A DNA stretch of 64,000 nt from Cystobasidiopsis lactophilus (lineage: Eukaryota; Basidiomycota; Agaricostilbomycetes; Agaricostilbales; Chionosphaeraceae): the NCBI GenBank assembly GCA_001599975.1, contig BCIO01000005.1:1426001-1490000 (forward strand), given 5' to 3'. Both the position numbers and the translations under genes were made by a program. Positions 31,947 to 44,400 of the stretch are shown piece after piece; the stretch's first letter is position 1; every line of letters begins with the position of its first letter. The notes under the pieces are model-generated. The model had not been told where the DNA came from. It did no database searches and saw only the letters and a list, made by a program, of their open reading frames with translations.

Positions 31947-33190
31947 TCAATGTTTTGTTCCACTGCCAATAGGACCTCGCAGTGTCAGCCTGAGCCTCAA
32001 GACTCCCGTCATTGCCCTCTCCTGCTTGACCAGACTCCAGTCATCCAGGACTGCCTCCTCCATCGTTTGCTTCTCAATCGGCTTCCAACCCAAAGCGGGC
32101 AGGCGCCTGCATCTTGATCTTGCGTTGCCGTGGATCTCGTGCAAGAAGTAGTCGGGCATGAGCTTGTTGTCCGCTGTTGCCTCGACCACGGGCATGTGCA
32201 TGACCTTGCCAATCTGCTCGGCCGTCGTGCGCCAGCTCTGCTCGCCGACCTCTGCGAACCAATAAGGGTTCGACAGTTCTTCAGCTTCAGCTGGTAGCTT
32301 GATAAGATGATCCTTTCGTTATGGGACTTGAACACCCAATCGCCGAGACGGTATGCAAGGGAGAGACTCACCAGCAAAACCATGTAAGCTCGACACAAAT
32401 CCTTGATGTGAATGTTCGATTCGATGTTCCCTCCCTTGCCCGGTGTAGGGACTCCCTTCTTGTTCTCCAGAGCAAAGCGCATCAAATAGGGGATGGGCAT
32501 AGACAGCCTGTTGAAGGGTCCTGTCCCCAAGCCGAAGATGGACGGCGGCATCAGGATGGCCATCTTCGCTTTGCCTTTCAAAGCTCCTTTGTTGGCATTG
32601 ATAATGGCCAAGTCTTCTGTTCTGTGCAGGTTGCCCTCGGGAAGTGCGTCAAGAGGTCCGGGTTGGTCATCGTAAAAAATGAAGTCGCGCGCTTCGCCAC
32701 TCCAATCCGCTGGGTGCTGTAGAACTCCGGTGCCCTAAATGTTGACTCAGTAAAGTCTATGTTGAAGCCCGGCATATGCACAAGAGCAACCCACAGAGGT
32801 GTGAAGGTAGACGCAGTCCTTGCCCATTGCCGCCCTTTCCTCTAGACCGGCTAGAATAGCTTTCACGGATGGTAAATCGTCTGAGTTGGCAGCATGTATC
32901 GTGATCTATTACCGCCTCTGTCAGTAAAGCAGTGGCAGCGAAAGCTCGAATGAAGCGCGCACGTCGCTCTTCTGCGCATAAGACTTGATCATATCCCAGT
33001 TTGCTAAGCTCCCCAAAGCCACTCTCACGCCCAAGTCGGTGAGTTTCGAGGCATACTTGATGTCGCGAACCAGGACAGTGATGGAAGCAGGCTTGTTGTC
33101 GCCCAGCGAGAGCAATTCAGTCAAGACCGACCCGGCGATGTAGCCGCAGCCCAGCAAGAAGACAGATTGACTAGATAGTGTTTCCAGCAT
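31947..33190 (-). CDS. NAD(P)-binding epimerase/dehydratase-like protein (extended SDR type)
   Basis: The ATG at 33190 gives MLETLSSQSVFLLGCGYIAG with the dinucleotide-binding GCGYIAG (G-x-G-x-x-G) directly after the first strand. Then ITVLVRDIKYASKLTDLGVR and VALGSLANWDMIKSYAQ; VYLHTSGTGVLQHPADWSGE after an intron (GTGGGT...ATTTAG); DDQPGPLDALPEGNLHRTED; and KAKMAILMPPSIFGLGTGPF, the typical distal substrate-side block. The C-terminal exons give PYWFAEVGEQSWRTTAEQIG and DYFLHEIHGNARSR. Fungi have many members of this family without known substrates; none can be named here. Same strand as the acidic protein, whose start is 88 bp downstream. Confidence 0.78.
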
Positions 33191-33483
33191 GTCAAGAGCA
33201 CATATACAAGTCACTGGACGTTGGCAGCAGAGGAGCAAAGTCAAGGGTCATTTATCACGCGTCGGCTAGCGCTTCCGAGCATCCGAAGCCTGGGCTCAAG
33301 GCGACAGCGAGCGAGAAGCAAGAAGCGAGACAGGCTATCAGCAACAGGGTATCAAGAATGCAATGGACACTGTGAGGGAGTGAGTGGGTATAGATGCGCC
33401 AATATGGACAAGGGGAGTGGCAAGTGGCGAATAGACACAAGTGGTGTGCATATATGGACAGCAGTCGTGAAGGCATGTCAGAA

Positions 33484-34403
33484 TCAGTTGACCATCAGCA
33501 ACAAGGCATCTCCGGGAACGTGATGGCCAGCAGTGAAGACCAGGTCCTCGTGAAACTGCTGCTGGCGGTTCAGGTGGTGGCGCGGGTTGGTGAGCGCGTC
33601 GAAAGCGTGTCGGAGCGACTGGTTGCCAAGATGATGAGGCACATCATGCTCAGCCGCCATGTTCTCAATGGCCAGGTCCAAAGAGTCAGTGGAAGACTTG
33701 CTGGAGGCCGAGATCGACCGGCGAGGGGTGGGCACCGCCGCAGAGGCGAACGAGTTGCGACGAGAGCGAGAGCGCAAGATGACCGCTCCCGCCTGAGCTC
33801 GGAACTCACGCAGAACCTGTCTGACTTTGGGAAAGATGAGGTGCTTCTCTTGGTGGACGGGAGAAGGAAGGCCAATTTGAGAGGCGGTGTGCTTGCCAGA
33901 CTCGAAACTGGCGTCATTTATGAGCAGGGGCCCTTTCGGCCCCGCGCAGGGACTGGCTCCTACATTCGGTACTCTTCAATCATTTTGTCGTACATGACTT
34001 CCAAGGCCGACTTGTCCTTCGTCTCGGCGTTCATCGCTTTCGCGTGATCTTCCACGACCTTGATGAGCTCGAGGGAAGTTTTGTTCTTCAAGGTGGCACG
34101 TTGCTGCTCTTTCCCGTCAGAAACGTCTCATGGGAAGCGCTTGGAGAAGCTTGCCTTGTCATCTGCAAGGTCCGCCGGGTGAGACCTTGGTGGCAAATTT
34201 CGGTGGCAAATCGACTTACAGAGCTCCTCAGTGATTCGCTTGTTCAATGCCAGCGTAGGTTCAGAAATGACAGGAGCATCCAAAGGCTCGAAGAGGTCCA
34301 TCAACGAAGAGGAGTTCGAGTTCGAGCGCGAATTCGGGGGCATGGGCGAAAGAACGGTGGCGTCAAGAGTTCCAGGGGACAGTGGGCAGCAGCGGTCAGC
34401 CAT
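33484..34403 (-). CDS. Unrecognised protein (about 220 aa), Ser-rich ends
   Basis: Not recognised. Starts MADRCCPLSPGTLDATVLSP and contains SNSNSSSLMDLFEPLDAPVI. An intron (GTAAGT...CATGAG, about 93 nt) gives LYVSDGKEQQRATLKNKTSL, then HAKAMNAETKDKSALEVMYD; another intron (GTAGGA...CGCCAG) leads to IFESGKHTASQIGLPSPVHQ, FPKVRQVLREFRAQAGAVIL and a basic/Ser patch RSRSRRNSFASAAVPTPRRS. The C-terminus is LNRQQQFHEDLVFTAGHHVP followed by GDALLLMVN. RRNSF and TPRRSIS look like basophilic kinase sites. Divergent from the SNF2-type gene. The model depends on splices chosen to keep frame. Confidence 0.55.
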
Positions 34404-34736
34404 TGAGAAGAAGATAAAGAGCAAGGTATGAAGCAAGGGACTGAAAAGGCAAAGGTCTGGCCAGCAGATGGTAATGGAACCAGGAAGAGAGACGAATCGC
34501 GTCTTAAGTAGGGCAGAAATGAGGCTGTACGCTCCCAGGCCGACCACTGCCGCATTTCCCTCGACAGATAGGGCTCATATTCACGTCTGAAAGCGGCCAG
34601 AATGGTCGACGAGGAGCAAGAGAGTCCGGGGTCGCTCCGAAGACGCGCGAAGAGATGAACTTCTACAGCGCATAAATTGACCTCTCGCCTCTTGTCCAGT
34701 ACCGGCCAGCATCAAGACCTCGACGAAAAGAAGCCA
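34404..34736. promoter_or_regulatory. Divergent spacer, unknown gene / SNF2-type gene
   Basis: 333 bp between opposing starts. No coding signal and no clear core promoter motif were recognised. Confidence 0.4.
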
Positions 34737-37700
34737 ATGGTGCGTACAGTCGCCAGGCCAGCCGGCTACGCTTCACCGACGAAGCCTCACACCACAGGTG
34801 AGGGCACCGTGAGGGTAGCCTCATTGTTTTGTTCTTCTTGGACGGTCTGAGCTCAAACTCTCCCTCTTGCCAGTTGCAGTCCTGCCTGACTCCAACAGCG
34901 ACAGCGACAGCGAGATCGACGAAGAACTTCAGATCCAGCTTTGGCGCGACTCGGTAGCCTCACACCCCATGCAGAAGCTTCAAGGCATCGAAAATCAACA
35001 ACCTCCTCAGCAACAGCAGCGCGCGCTCAACTTGCCCGGCGCCAGCGTCAAATCGATGCTCTCCAAACAGTCTTCACCTGTGCTTCAAGCCACTACCGCC
35101 CCCAACAAACCGCAGCACCAACTCGTCGCCAAAGACCCTTCGCCTTTGGCGGCCACCTCGCGAGCGCCACTCTTGAGCTCGACTGCCGTCGTCGCCGCTC
35201 CTGCCGCCAAGGCACCCGTTGCGCCCCCTACTGGGGACCTCATTGACCTCAGTAACAGCCCCCAAAGGACCCTGGCCCTGCCCGGGCCCCCAGTCAAGGC
35301 GCTGGTCAACAAGCACTCGGGCGCCATCGCAGCTCCTCCTGCCCAGGGCCCTCCTGCCGCAGCCCCTCACCGTTCCATCTCGCACAACCTTGGCGGCGGC
35401 GCTCAAGCTCCACCCAAGGTCAAGGTGCTCGAGTTCTTGCCGGGCAATCCACCGCCTCGTCCCAGTGGCCCCGTCAACCCGCTGGCCCACTCCGTCTACC
35501 AGGCTCCAACTCACGGCGGTCAGCCCGTCTACCAGAACCCCTTATCCCAGTCGGCCTACCCCAATGCCCGCCCTGCTCCACCAGCCGCGTACAACTACTA
35601 CCAGCCTCAGCTCGGCGCCTACAACTTGCAAGCCCAGCCTTACACCGGTGTTCCCCTTCCCCCAGCCGCCAGCTCCAATGGCATCGATGCAGAAGAGGCC
35701 GCCCTGCTCGCCCAGGCCGGCGTCACCAACGTCTACCAGACCATGTCCGCCGAGGCTTCCGAGAACGCTTTGAGGGAGCTGGTCGAGTCGGCCGTAGACG
35801 CCGAGGACTTTGATGACTCGGTGGAGATGCCTCCAGAGCTCAACTGCAAGCTACTGCCTCAGTGAGTGACGATGCTTGGGCGAAATTGGACCAGGACTCA
35901 AATTTCGTCACCTTCGTTGCGCTCGCAGTCAAGTCAAGGGCATCCAGTGGATGTGTAGCCGAGAAGAGGCCGGCAAGAGGAGAGGCAAGATCTTGGCAGC
36001 CGATGGCAAGAAGAAGCAAGGTGGCGGCATCTTGGCCGACGATGTAAGATCCACCACTGCTTTGCTGAGGCCAAAGTGCTCAAGTCAAGCCGTTTCAGAT
36101 GGGACTTGGCAAGACCATCCAGACCATTGGCCTCTTGCTCTCCAGGCGTCCCGATAGCAAGCCGAAGACCACCTTGATCGTCGTGCCCCTAGCCCTGAAG
36201 GAGCAGTGGCTCAGCGAAATTCAGGCCAAGGTCAACAAGGACACCTTTCGTATTCTCGTCCATCACGGCACTGGCCGAACCAAAGAAGCTTACAAGCTGC
36301 AGCGCTACGATGTGGGTGGACATTGGCCCTCAATCCCTTTGTGAATCAAATGGCTCATTCGCCGCACAGATCGTCATCACCACCTACGACGTGGTGTCCT
36401 CTGAGTGGATCGCCCCGCCAAAGAAGAAGAAGGGCGAGGCCAAAGCTGAAGACAACGACTCGGACGCCGGCGAGTCGGACGACAACGAGGCCGTCAAGAA
36501 GACCAAGAAGCCCAAAGTCCTCGGCCCACTGTTCGAAGCCGAGTTTTACCGCATCGTGCTTGGTACGTTATGATTCTTAGCCTTCATCATTTGCGATGCA
36601 GTAGCTGATCTTAGCCGACCAAAACGTCCAGATGAGGCCCATACTATCAAGAACAAAACCTCCAACAAGGCCCGAGCTTGCTGTGATCTGAAGGCTAGCT
36701 ACCGCTGGTGCTTGACTGGCACACCCATCCAGAATGGCGTCGAGGACCTCTTTTCCTTGACCAAGTTTCTGGGCGATGTCGCGAAGCCCTTCAACGAGTG
36801 GGCACATTTCAACGAGAAGTGCGTCCTAGTCCTCCTTCCTCCCCGGACTGGTCATTGAACCGCCTCCTGCAGGATCGTCAAGCCAATCAAGCTTCGAAGG
36901 GCCGTTGGCGTCACCCGTGTTCGCCTCCTTCGCGAAGCCCTGGTTTTGCGCCGCACCAAAGACCAAAAGGTGGACGGCAAGGCCCTGTTGAACTTGCCTA
37001 AGCGCGAGGTCGAGCTGGTCAGCATGCCCTTCTCCGACCCTGAGGAGGAGGCCTTCTACAAGGCCGTCGCCGACAAGGCTCAGCTGGCCTTCAACAAGTT
37101 CCTCAAGAGCGGAGACGTGACCTCGGTCTACATGCAGATCTTGACGCTCTTGCTGCGCATGCGCCAGGCCTGCTCTCACCCAGCTCTGATCACCAAGAAC
37201 TTTGATCCGGATGCGCTGGAAAGGTCTGGCGCCCCCGGCAACACGTCGGACGACGAAGAGCTGGACGTGCTCGCTGATGCATTTGGCTCATTGGGAGTCA
37301 CGACCAACCCGTGCGTTGCTTCCTCGGCTGCCACTGTCGCGGTGTTGACATCGCTTTCTCTCCAGCGATGCCTCCCTGGAGGAAATTGCGCCGGATGGCA
37401 CCAGCCTCATGCACTCCACCAAGGTCAACAAGACCCTCAGCCTTCTCCGCCAGATCCGCAGAGAGAACCCGCAGCGCAAGACCATCATCTTCTCCCAATT
37501 CGTTGGCTTCCTCGAGATCCTCGAGCCCTTTCTCAAACAGGCCAACTTCAACTTTGTCAAATACACTGGCTCCATGAGAAACGACAAGAGGGAGGAGTCG
37601 CTTAGCAAGATCCGCAACAATCCGAACTGCACGGTTATCCTTGTCTCCCTCAAGTGCGGCGCGCTGGGCCTCAACTTGACGAGCTGCTCGCGTGTCATTA

Positions 37701-38053
37701 TGACCGATGTGTGTTCGCTCGTGCCGTGCTTTCTCGCTGAAGCTCAATCCCATTTCAGCTCTGGTGGAACCCTGCTATCGAGGCCCAAGCCTTTGACCGA
37801 GCCCACCGACTTGGCCAAAAGGAGGATGTCAAGATCTACAAGCTCACCATTGCGAACACCATCGAAGACAAGATCCTCGCACTCCAGCAGACCAAGCAGG
37901 AATTGGCGAATGCTGGTGAGAGCCTTCGTTGGTCGAGACTAGGATCGCAAGCTGATCGGATGGACAGCGCTCGCCAAGGATGGCAGCGCCCAGAAACTCA
38001 ACAAACTCACCGTTAACGACCTTCGTTACATGTTCTCCGACGCGAGCCATTAG
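34737..38053 (+). CDS. SNF2-family ATPase, Rad5/Rad16/ULS1 type without a RING finger
   Basis: Exon 1 gives [20 protein letters not shown]; an intron (GTGAGG...TTGCCAG) leads to [20 protein letters not shown] long Pro/Ala/Ser-rich N-terminus (about 330 aa) with GDLIDLSNS and VKVLEFLPG patches follows. Helicase motifs: Q-like [12 protein letters not shown], motif [21 protein letters not shown], Ia [36 protein letters not shown] (intron inside after VL), [78 protein letters not shown]. Between motifs III and IV, where Rad5, Rad16 and ULS1 carry a C3HC4 RING, there is only an acidic linker ([16 protein letters not shown]). The first acidic patches resemble SUMO-interacting motifs. Likely a DNA translocase acting on chromatin; orthology is not settled. 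Confidence 0.85.
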
Positions 38054-38174
38054 AACGAAGCTTTCACAGAGACCCAGACCACATATTCTTACAGAGACAA
38101 AGGACGAACAAGCTGGGCCGGAATAGACAAGACTGAAGCTAACTTTGCTGTACAAACGTTGGATTTACACACAT

Positions 38175-39240
38175 TCACGATGCCCCTGTTCTCCAGCGCA
38201 ACGTCGTAATGAGGCCCAAGTGGTCTGAAGGCCAGACTTTGCCATCCCGCCCCCGACTGCTCTCCAAGCCCTTGATCGGTCTGTCGTTGCCGACGATCTC
38301 GCACTCGGTGGCTTCAAGGCGAGATTCTGATCCACCGTGGTAGTACAAGCGGTCCAAACGCTTTGTGTGCAGTTGGCTCTCGGGGTAGGTTGTGTTGAAG
38401 GTGGGAGGCAACGCTTCGGAGCCGTGGCACTTGACGTAGGAGTCGGTAAAGCCAGCGTCAGGCCAGATGTTCATTTCTATCTCTTCCCACGTATTCATGT
38501 CGCCACAGTAAGCCGCAGGCAAAGCCTTTTGTTCCGAGGAAGGCATGGCGTCCACGAGGTCGATGCACGTTTGAAACTGTCTTGTGCGCTCTGCGCAGAT
38601 CTCGGGGTCGCTCTCAAAGTGAGATGAGCCTATGCGCAGCTGTCGGTTGACATCAGCGCCCTGATTCAAAGGCATCGGCGAGACTCACTCCGGCGCCACC
38701 GCCTCCATCGCCAAGATCCACACAGGACAACTGGCGCCCCATGCGCGAGCGGAAAGGCACCTCAAACGACTTCCAACCCTTCCGAAGAGCATCCAGCCGG
38801 ACAGCCGTAAGGACGCCGTACCAGCCAGACGCGGAGGGCTGATTGACAGACGTGACGAAGTCGCTGACGGCCCAATCCTTCCTCACTCGCGGGTCTTCAA
38901 GAAAGACTTGAAAGAACGTCTTTGTGACTTCTTGCAGACAGATGACGGTAGGCTGAGGATCCATTTCCATCAAATGGTCCACAATCGCTTGCGAGCGCTC
39001 TTTCAGGTAAAGGTTCTGCGTCCAATGAGACTGGCACTCCTTCATAATACAGAGACGTGAGCTTACTGCAAACCAGACATTCCAATTAGCAACCCGGATT
39101 GTTCGATAACCAGACGGCGCCGCAGGAGAGGAGGACGTGGCAGCTGGGTCCATCGGTTTCCAGCTGCCGCCATTCGTAAAAAGGCCCAATGTATTGGTCT
39201 TGTACTTGAGCAGAGCTACAGGGTAGCTCGCAAGCTGCAT
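38175..39240 (-). CDS. TDP2-like endonuclease/exonuclease/phosphatase-fold phosphodiesterase
   Basis: Metal-dependent fold shared with APE1 and TDP2. The motifs are in order: IRVANWNVWFA (metal/DNA motif 1), PTVICLQEVTKTFFQVFLED (catalytic Glu), AAYCGDMNTWEE (GDxN), and VWPSDHLGLITTL (SDH). An intron follows NWNVWFA and another lies after ADAFESGR before IGSSHFESDPEICAERTRQF. TDP2 removes 5'-tyrosyl topoisomerase II adducts; the motif order fits, though other family members cannot be excluded. The start is uncertain: 39240 (MQLASYPVALLKYKT) leaves about 120 bp to the upstream gene; 39306 is in frame and longer. An N-terminal ubiquitin-associated domain, as in animal TDP2, was not seen. Confidence 0.8.
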
Positions 39241-39360
39241 TTTGGTCTGTGGGAACGGAGGACGAGTTCGAAGGGGAACAAAAGGTGTGCACCGCCTGAC
39301 CGCCAAATGAGCAGAGGGATCGCGGTCAAGGAGTGGTGCTGCTAATAGATTCCATGATTT

Positions 39361-41374
39361 CTACGAGGGTCGAGTGGCAAACTGCTGCTTGAGCCTCTTC
39401 ACCGAGCGAGTCCTTATGTCGCCGTGTTCATGAAGGCGAGATCTCAGCGTTGTTCGGAGCTTTCGCCGGTTCTTGACGGCGCGCTGGTGTTCGGCGCGGA
39501 CGAATGGGGCAGCTCGGGCCAGCATCTCTTGCGAAAGATCTTCTCGACCTTGCTCCATAAGCGCCAGATCGGTGTCATCGATTTCGAGGCCCTCCGCCAC
39601 TTTGCGCTTGCTCTGAGGCCGTGTCAAGGCCGCATGGCCCTGACGACCGTATGCCTCGGCCGCTTCCTCCAGAACCAGCTTTGACCTTGGATCCGCCAGT
39701 CGCTCCAACCTGGAATACAGGAGTTCGTAGATCGCGATGGAGGGGATGGCGCCATGCGACTTGAGGACCTCGAGATAGCCAAAGGCGTCATTGACTGCGT
39801 CGGTATTGGCGTGCAAGCAAAGGCGAATCATCAGCTCGTAGGTGGCCTGGTTGGGGGCAATCTCCAAGGCTCGCAAGTCCCGCAATAATTGCTCGCCCAC
39901 ATCCTTAAAGCCCATGGAGAGGCAGCCACGCAATAGGATGTTGAAGGTTTCGATGTCGGAGCGGCAGCCAAAGTCGTCCATCATGTGCCTCTGTATGGCT
40001 AGGGCGCGCTTCAAGCCGAGGTTCTCGACGGCGGCCTCGATCACGGCGTTGACAAGCGACACGTGGATCGGAGTGCGCTCGATGCCTGGGTGTGGCTGCA
40101 CCAAGGCGAGGAGGGCTTGATGGGCTTCTTCGATTGACTCGTCGACCTCGGCCTCGTTGGCTGGCGGCTTCCGATGCTTGAGGAGGATGGCATCGACGAT
40201 GGGTGCGGCGGTATAGAGTGTGGGTGCAATGCCGGACGGCGCCATCATGTTGACGACCGACATGGCCTCTGCAATCTCTCCAGACCTGGACAGGGCCTCC
40301 ACAAAGGGCGCCAGATGGTGCTCCCGGATGTCGACCTTTGCCTCCTTGAGAGCCTTCACGCTCTTGAAGGCCAAGTCGGCGTCTCCTCCCCGCCCGGCCA
40401 CCTCTAGCACCGCCAGAAGGGTTCCTTCTAGCAAGCGGATCTTTTCGAACTGGGTGACCCTCATGAAAGCCCAGCGAAGGCCGGGCAGCTGCGTTCCTTT
40501 CGTAAGGCCAGCTCTGCTTTGACTAGAGTAAGTGGACTCACAAAGTGGTTGGCAGCGCAACATTCTAACAGGTCCATGTGTAGTAGAGGGGGTAGCCTTT
40601 GGGAGTAGGTGGACTCGACCGATTTAATGAGCTCGAAGGCCACTCGCGGTTCTGACGAGCCGATGGCCAGTGCAATGATGGCTTCCATCGTGTGGAAGGA
40701 GACTTCCAGTCCTTTGCTCTGGGCTTCTTGGAGAAGCAGCATGCTCCCTTCCAGGTTGAAGCTGAGGAGCGGCCCCAAGAGAAGGTGTTCGTAGGTCTGG
40801 GCGTTCCACTCGATGCTGGCTTCGGCCATCGCAAGCAGGACATCTGAGAAAGGCTGCGCTGAATTTATACAGGCCTGGTGGTGCCACTTCATGAGCGAGG
40901 GCCAAAATTTTACGGACACGAGAGAACACGCACCAGCAGCAGCCAATTGTATGTATGCACATCTGGCTCGATGTCGACGGCCTCCATGTCCTCGATCGTC
41001 TTCGCTGCACCCTTGAAGTAGCCTACGGTCGCCCACGCTTGCATCAGGCAGTCGTAGTCCGACCTGAGCGGCGGCTCCCGTTCCCCTTTGAAGCGCCGGA
41101 TCTCCTTCAAAACGCTCAGCACGTTGAGCAGGTTGCCGCGTTGCGCTTGCATCTTGAGCGTCTGCCTGAGGTTGCTCATCACATCGCCACGCATGACAGT
41201 TGGCCAGTCAATCTTGGGCTCCGTCGAGTCCGGCGTCCGCTTGGGCCCAGCTCGGTTCAGCTGGAGCGGCACCCGGGCCTGCGTAGGCGGGCCGGCCGTG
41301 TGCAGGCAGCGCAAAGATATTTGCAAAGCATTGAGCCGCTGGATGTCAGCTGGCAGCAAGGCAAAACGATTCAT
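39361..41374 (-). CDS. Pentatricopeptide-repeat-like mitochondrial protein
   Basis: The N-terminus MNRFALLPADIQRLNALQIS then LRCLHTAGPPTQARVPLQLN is basic and lacks acidic residues early, as in a mitochondrial presequence. Helical repeats follow: LRSDYDCLMQAWATVGYFKG, ALAHEVAPPGLYKFSAAF, WNAQTYEHLLLGPLLSFNLE, HTMEAIIALAIGSSEPRVAF, HHLAPFVEALSRSGEIAEAM, DIETFNILLRGCLSMGFKDV and NQATYELMIRLCLHANTDAV. These match the 35-residue PPR helix-turn-helix spacing. Two introns are near 40500-40560 and 40870-40930. The C-terminus is strongly basic (VKNRRKLRTTLRSRLHEHGD). It probably acts in mitochondrial RNA processing or translation; the target RNA is unknown. Confidence 0.75.
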
Positions 41375-41491
41375 GCATCAACGAGCGCTCGGAATTTTGG
41401 CGACCGCGGTGCAAAGGCAGCGAATGCCCATTTTCTCAGGTTGCATGGCTCGAAAGCAATCTTGGTAGCCCGTATGAGCACCCTTTGAACC

Positions 41492-44400
41492 TCACGACGA
41501 CTCCTTGTCATCCATGGTCGCGAGCAGCTGCATGAGGGTCTCTTCTTGGAGAGCTTTTAAATGCTGGCGGAGCTCTGCTGGACTGAGTCTGTCGCTTTGA
41601 AGGTATTCTTGCAAACTGCAAGCGACCTGCATGCCCAAGTACAAGTCAGAGAGGTGGAGGGCAATCAAAAGGTTGCGCACGCATACCTGGGCAACGATCT
41701 TGCGGCGAGCGTAGAGCTTGTCATTGGTGGCTTTAGCGCGCTCCTCCTGCATTGAGTCGAGCTCTGCGACCACGTCCTCGGCCTTGACGATCATATCCAT
41801 TGGGAGAGCCGCAACCCGAGCGAGTTCGAGGCCGTAATGCTGCAGTTTAACGATGCCATCCTCGACCCGGTGGTTAAACACGAGCCGAAACTCGGCGCGA
41901 GCAGCTTGGACATCCGTTCCCAGGGTGAGGGTGCATACGTTGGGTTTGGAGGCCAGCGTTTTGGCGAGGTCCAAAAAATGGGTGGCGAAAAAGCAAATGG
42001 CGTCTTGGCGAATGATCTCTTCGGCAATGGCATGGGCAACGCCGAGGCCTTCCAAGGGAGACGTAGCTCTGCCCAGTTCGTCGACGATGATGATGGGTTT
42101 GCGCATGACTCGAATGCCCTGTTCAAATGAGGTGAGATGGCGATCTGAAAGGGAAAAAAAGAGACGCTTGCAGCCAGGATCTTGGCCATCGTCCGCATCT
42201 CGCACGCGAAGTGGCTCAACCCTTGCTCAATGATATCATCGTTGGACAGTCGCGAAAAGACCGAATCGTAGATCGGCACGCTAACATACTCCGCAGGCAC
42301 ATAGGAGCCCATCTGCTCACTTTGAGTTACATTGGACGCAGAAGAGGAGCCCTCACTTGAGCCATGATGACGATCAGCGCGATCTGCCTGATATAAGTCG
42401 ATTTGCCAGAGCAATTCACGCCGGTGATGGTCTGAAAGGAGTTTGCAGCGTTGGCAAAGGCGTCGCTGGTGGTCACAGGCTTCAGAGCAACCCATTGTAT
42501 TGAAAAAATAGAGTGCTGACTTGGGCACAAAGCTTTTGCCGGTGCGTTGAAAGCGCTCCATCAACGGGTGGCGGCCGGCTTTGATCGCCAATGCTGGGCC
42601 GTACTCTGGCTGCATGGAAGACGTGAGCCTGCCCATTAGAAAGCGACATCGGCTTACTCGGGTGTACTCGTAGGACATGGCGGCCTTGGCAAAGCAGCAG
42701 AGCATGTCGAGCAGCGCCAACGCCTCGGTGGTGCGGTAAAGGACAGCAATGAGCCCTCGGATGTCAGCAATGAGCTCGTCCAGGACCTCGTTGCTGAGCA
42801 GAAATATTTCTTCTATCGACTGCTGAATCCGCAGGTTCTTCTTGCCGAGGTCGAGACAGCTGAATGTGACCTTGTTGCCCTTCTTAGCCACGCTTGTGAC
42901 TTGAACGACTTGACCCCCGCCTTTGGACTCCCACTCGGCCTTGTCGCATCTGAACATGAACCCGTTGCTCTGGAAGATTGGGACAAGAGAAGGCAACTCC
43001 AGCTCGTCGCCCAGCGTCTTGGCCATTTTGGTAACGTCGTCGACGCTCTCGATGTAGGTTGCTCGGGCGACCTCCAGCAAAGCTTTGCCCGCGGACGCTT
43101 TGATGGCGTAAAGGCGGGTATTCTTGGCGACGAGGCCTCCTTTGTCGAGGCTGCTGATGGCGTCCTCGTTGATAGTCTCGTCGCAGCGGTTCAAGATCTC
43201 AGCGTGCCTCTCGTCGTGAAGAATGCTAGCCACAGTTTTCAACAATGGGGACTCGCAGCCTCGAATGTTGGCTCGAAGGGCCGGCAGGGCTTTGAGAAGC
43301 TTTCGAAGCTGGAGGATGAGGGTGGTCTTGCGCTCTGCATCCTTGGCTGGCTGTGCATTTTTCTTGGGAGCACCGGTAGAAAGGATCAGGTTGCCAATGA
43401 GCTTGTCGGTATCCAAGTTCTTCAAGGCAGCCATCGATTTCTTGACCGCGTGGTACGTGCCGTCCTGGTCGAGCAGCTCGGAGACCGCATCCAAGCGGTT
43501 ATCCAACGTCTCAACGACCGTAGATGGCTGGAGAATAGTAGCCCGGAGCAAACGGGAGCCCATAGGAGTCGTGCAGCCGGCGTTGTAAAGGCCAAACAAG
43601 CTCTCACGCGACTTCGCATCCAAAATGTTGCGAACCAGCTCGAGATTGTCCACTGTCTCTTGGTCGACAAGCATCGTTCCTGAACGGTAAATTTGAGTTG
43701 TCACTCCATAAGCAGGTTCAAGCAGTTTCGGAGTCATCGACCTTCGAGAGCCACATAACGAATGTGCAAAGAGGCAGGCGGGAAGATAGTGGTCAACTTG
43801 AGCTCCAAGTAGCTGAACAAAGCAGCGCAAGCAGAGAGGGCGTAGTAGTGCGATTTTGCCTCAGCAACGTCAATTGGCTTGCTCTCGTCCTCCGCCATCA
43901 AGTGCGAGATGGCTTCCAGGCCGTTGTCTGTTCGGTATATCAATTAAGCCTCCAAGTCAGCACGACAAGCGCAAGGACTTACCAGCGTTGAAGTACTTCC
44001 TCGCAATACCGACGATTTCGCAGTCGAACGCGTCTTCTAAACAGTTGATCAAGATAGCGTCTCCGCCGACATCATTGCGTCCTGGGGCGGCCGCTCTAGA
44101 GTCGATGCTGTGGCCGTCGTCCACGTCCATGTCAAAGCGCATCCTGGCGTTGAGCGTGGATTGCGGGACCAAAATGACCTGGCAAGGGTGGGCAAACAGC
44201 GTGTGGCAAGTCTTCACATAAGTCTGCGAATCGGAGAACTGCAAGAGGCGGACAGTGTGGTGCTCCCTATCCATCAAGGCCAGGCCAACTTCGCGGTTGA
44301 GCCCACGTCCCTCGATGATGGCCGCGATCCAGGACGACTCGTCGGAAGAAGCATGAGTCGTCGCAGGCCGCTTGGTGGTGGTGGCTCCGTTGCTGCTCTC

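Noticed and set aside
42901-43683. Long plus-strand frame opposite MSH4
   Set aside because: Shadow of a strongly conserved coding exon; no family signal of its own.
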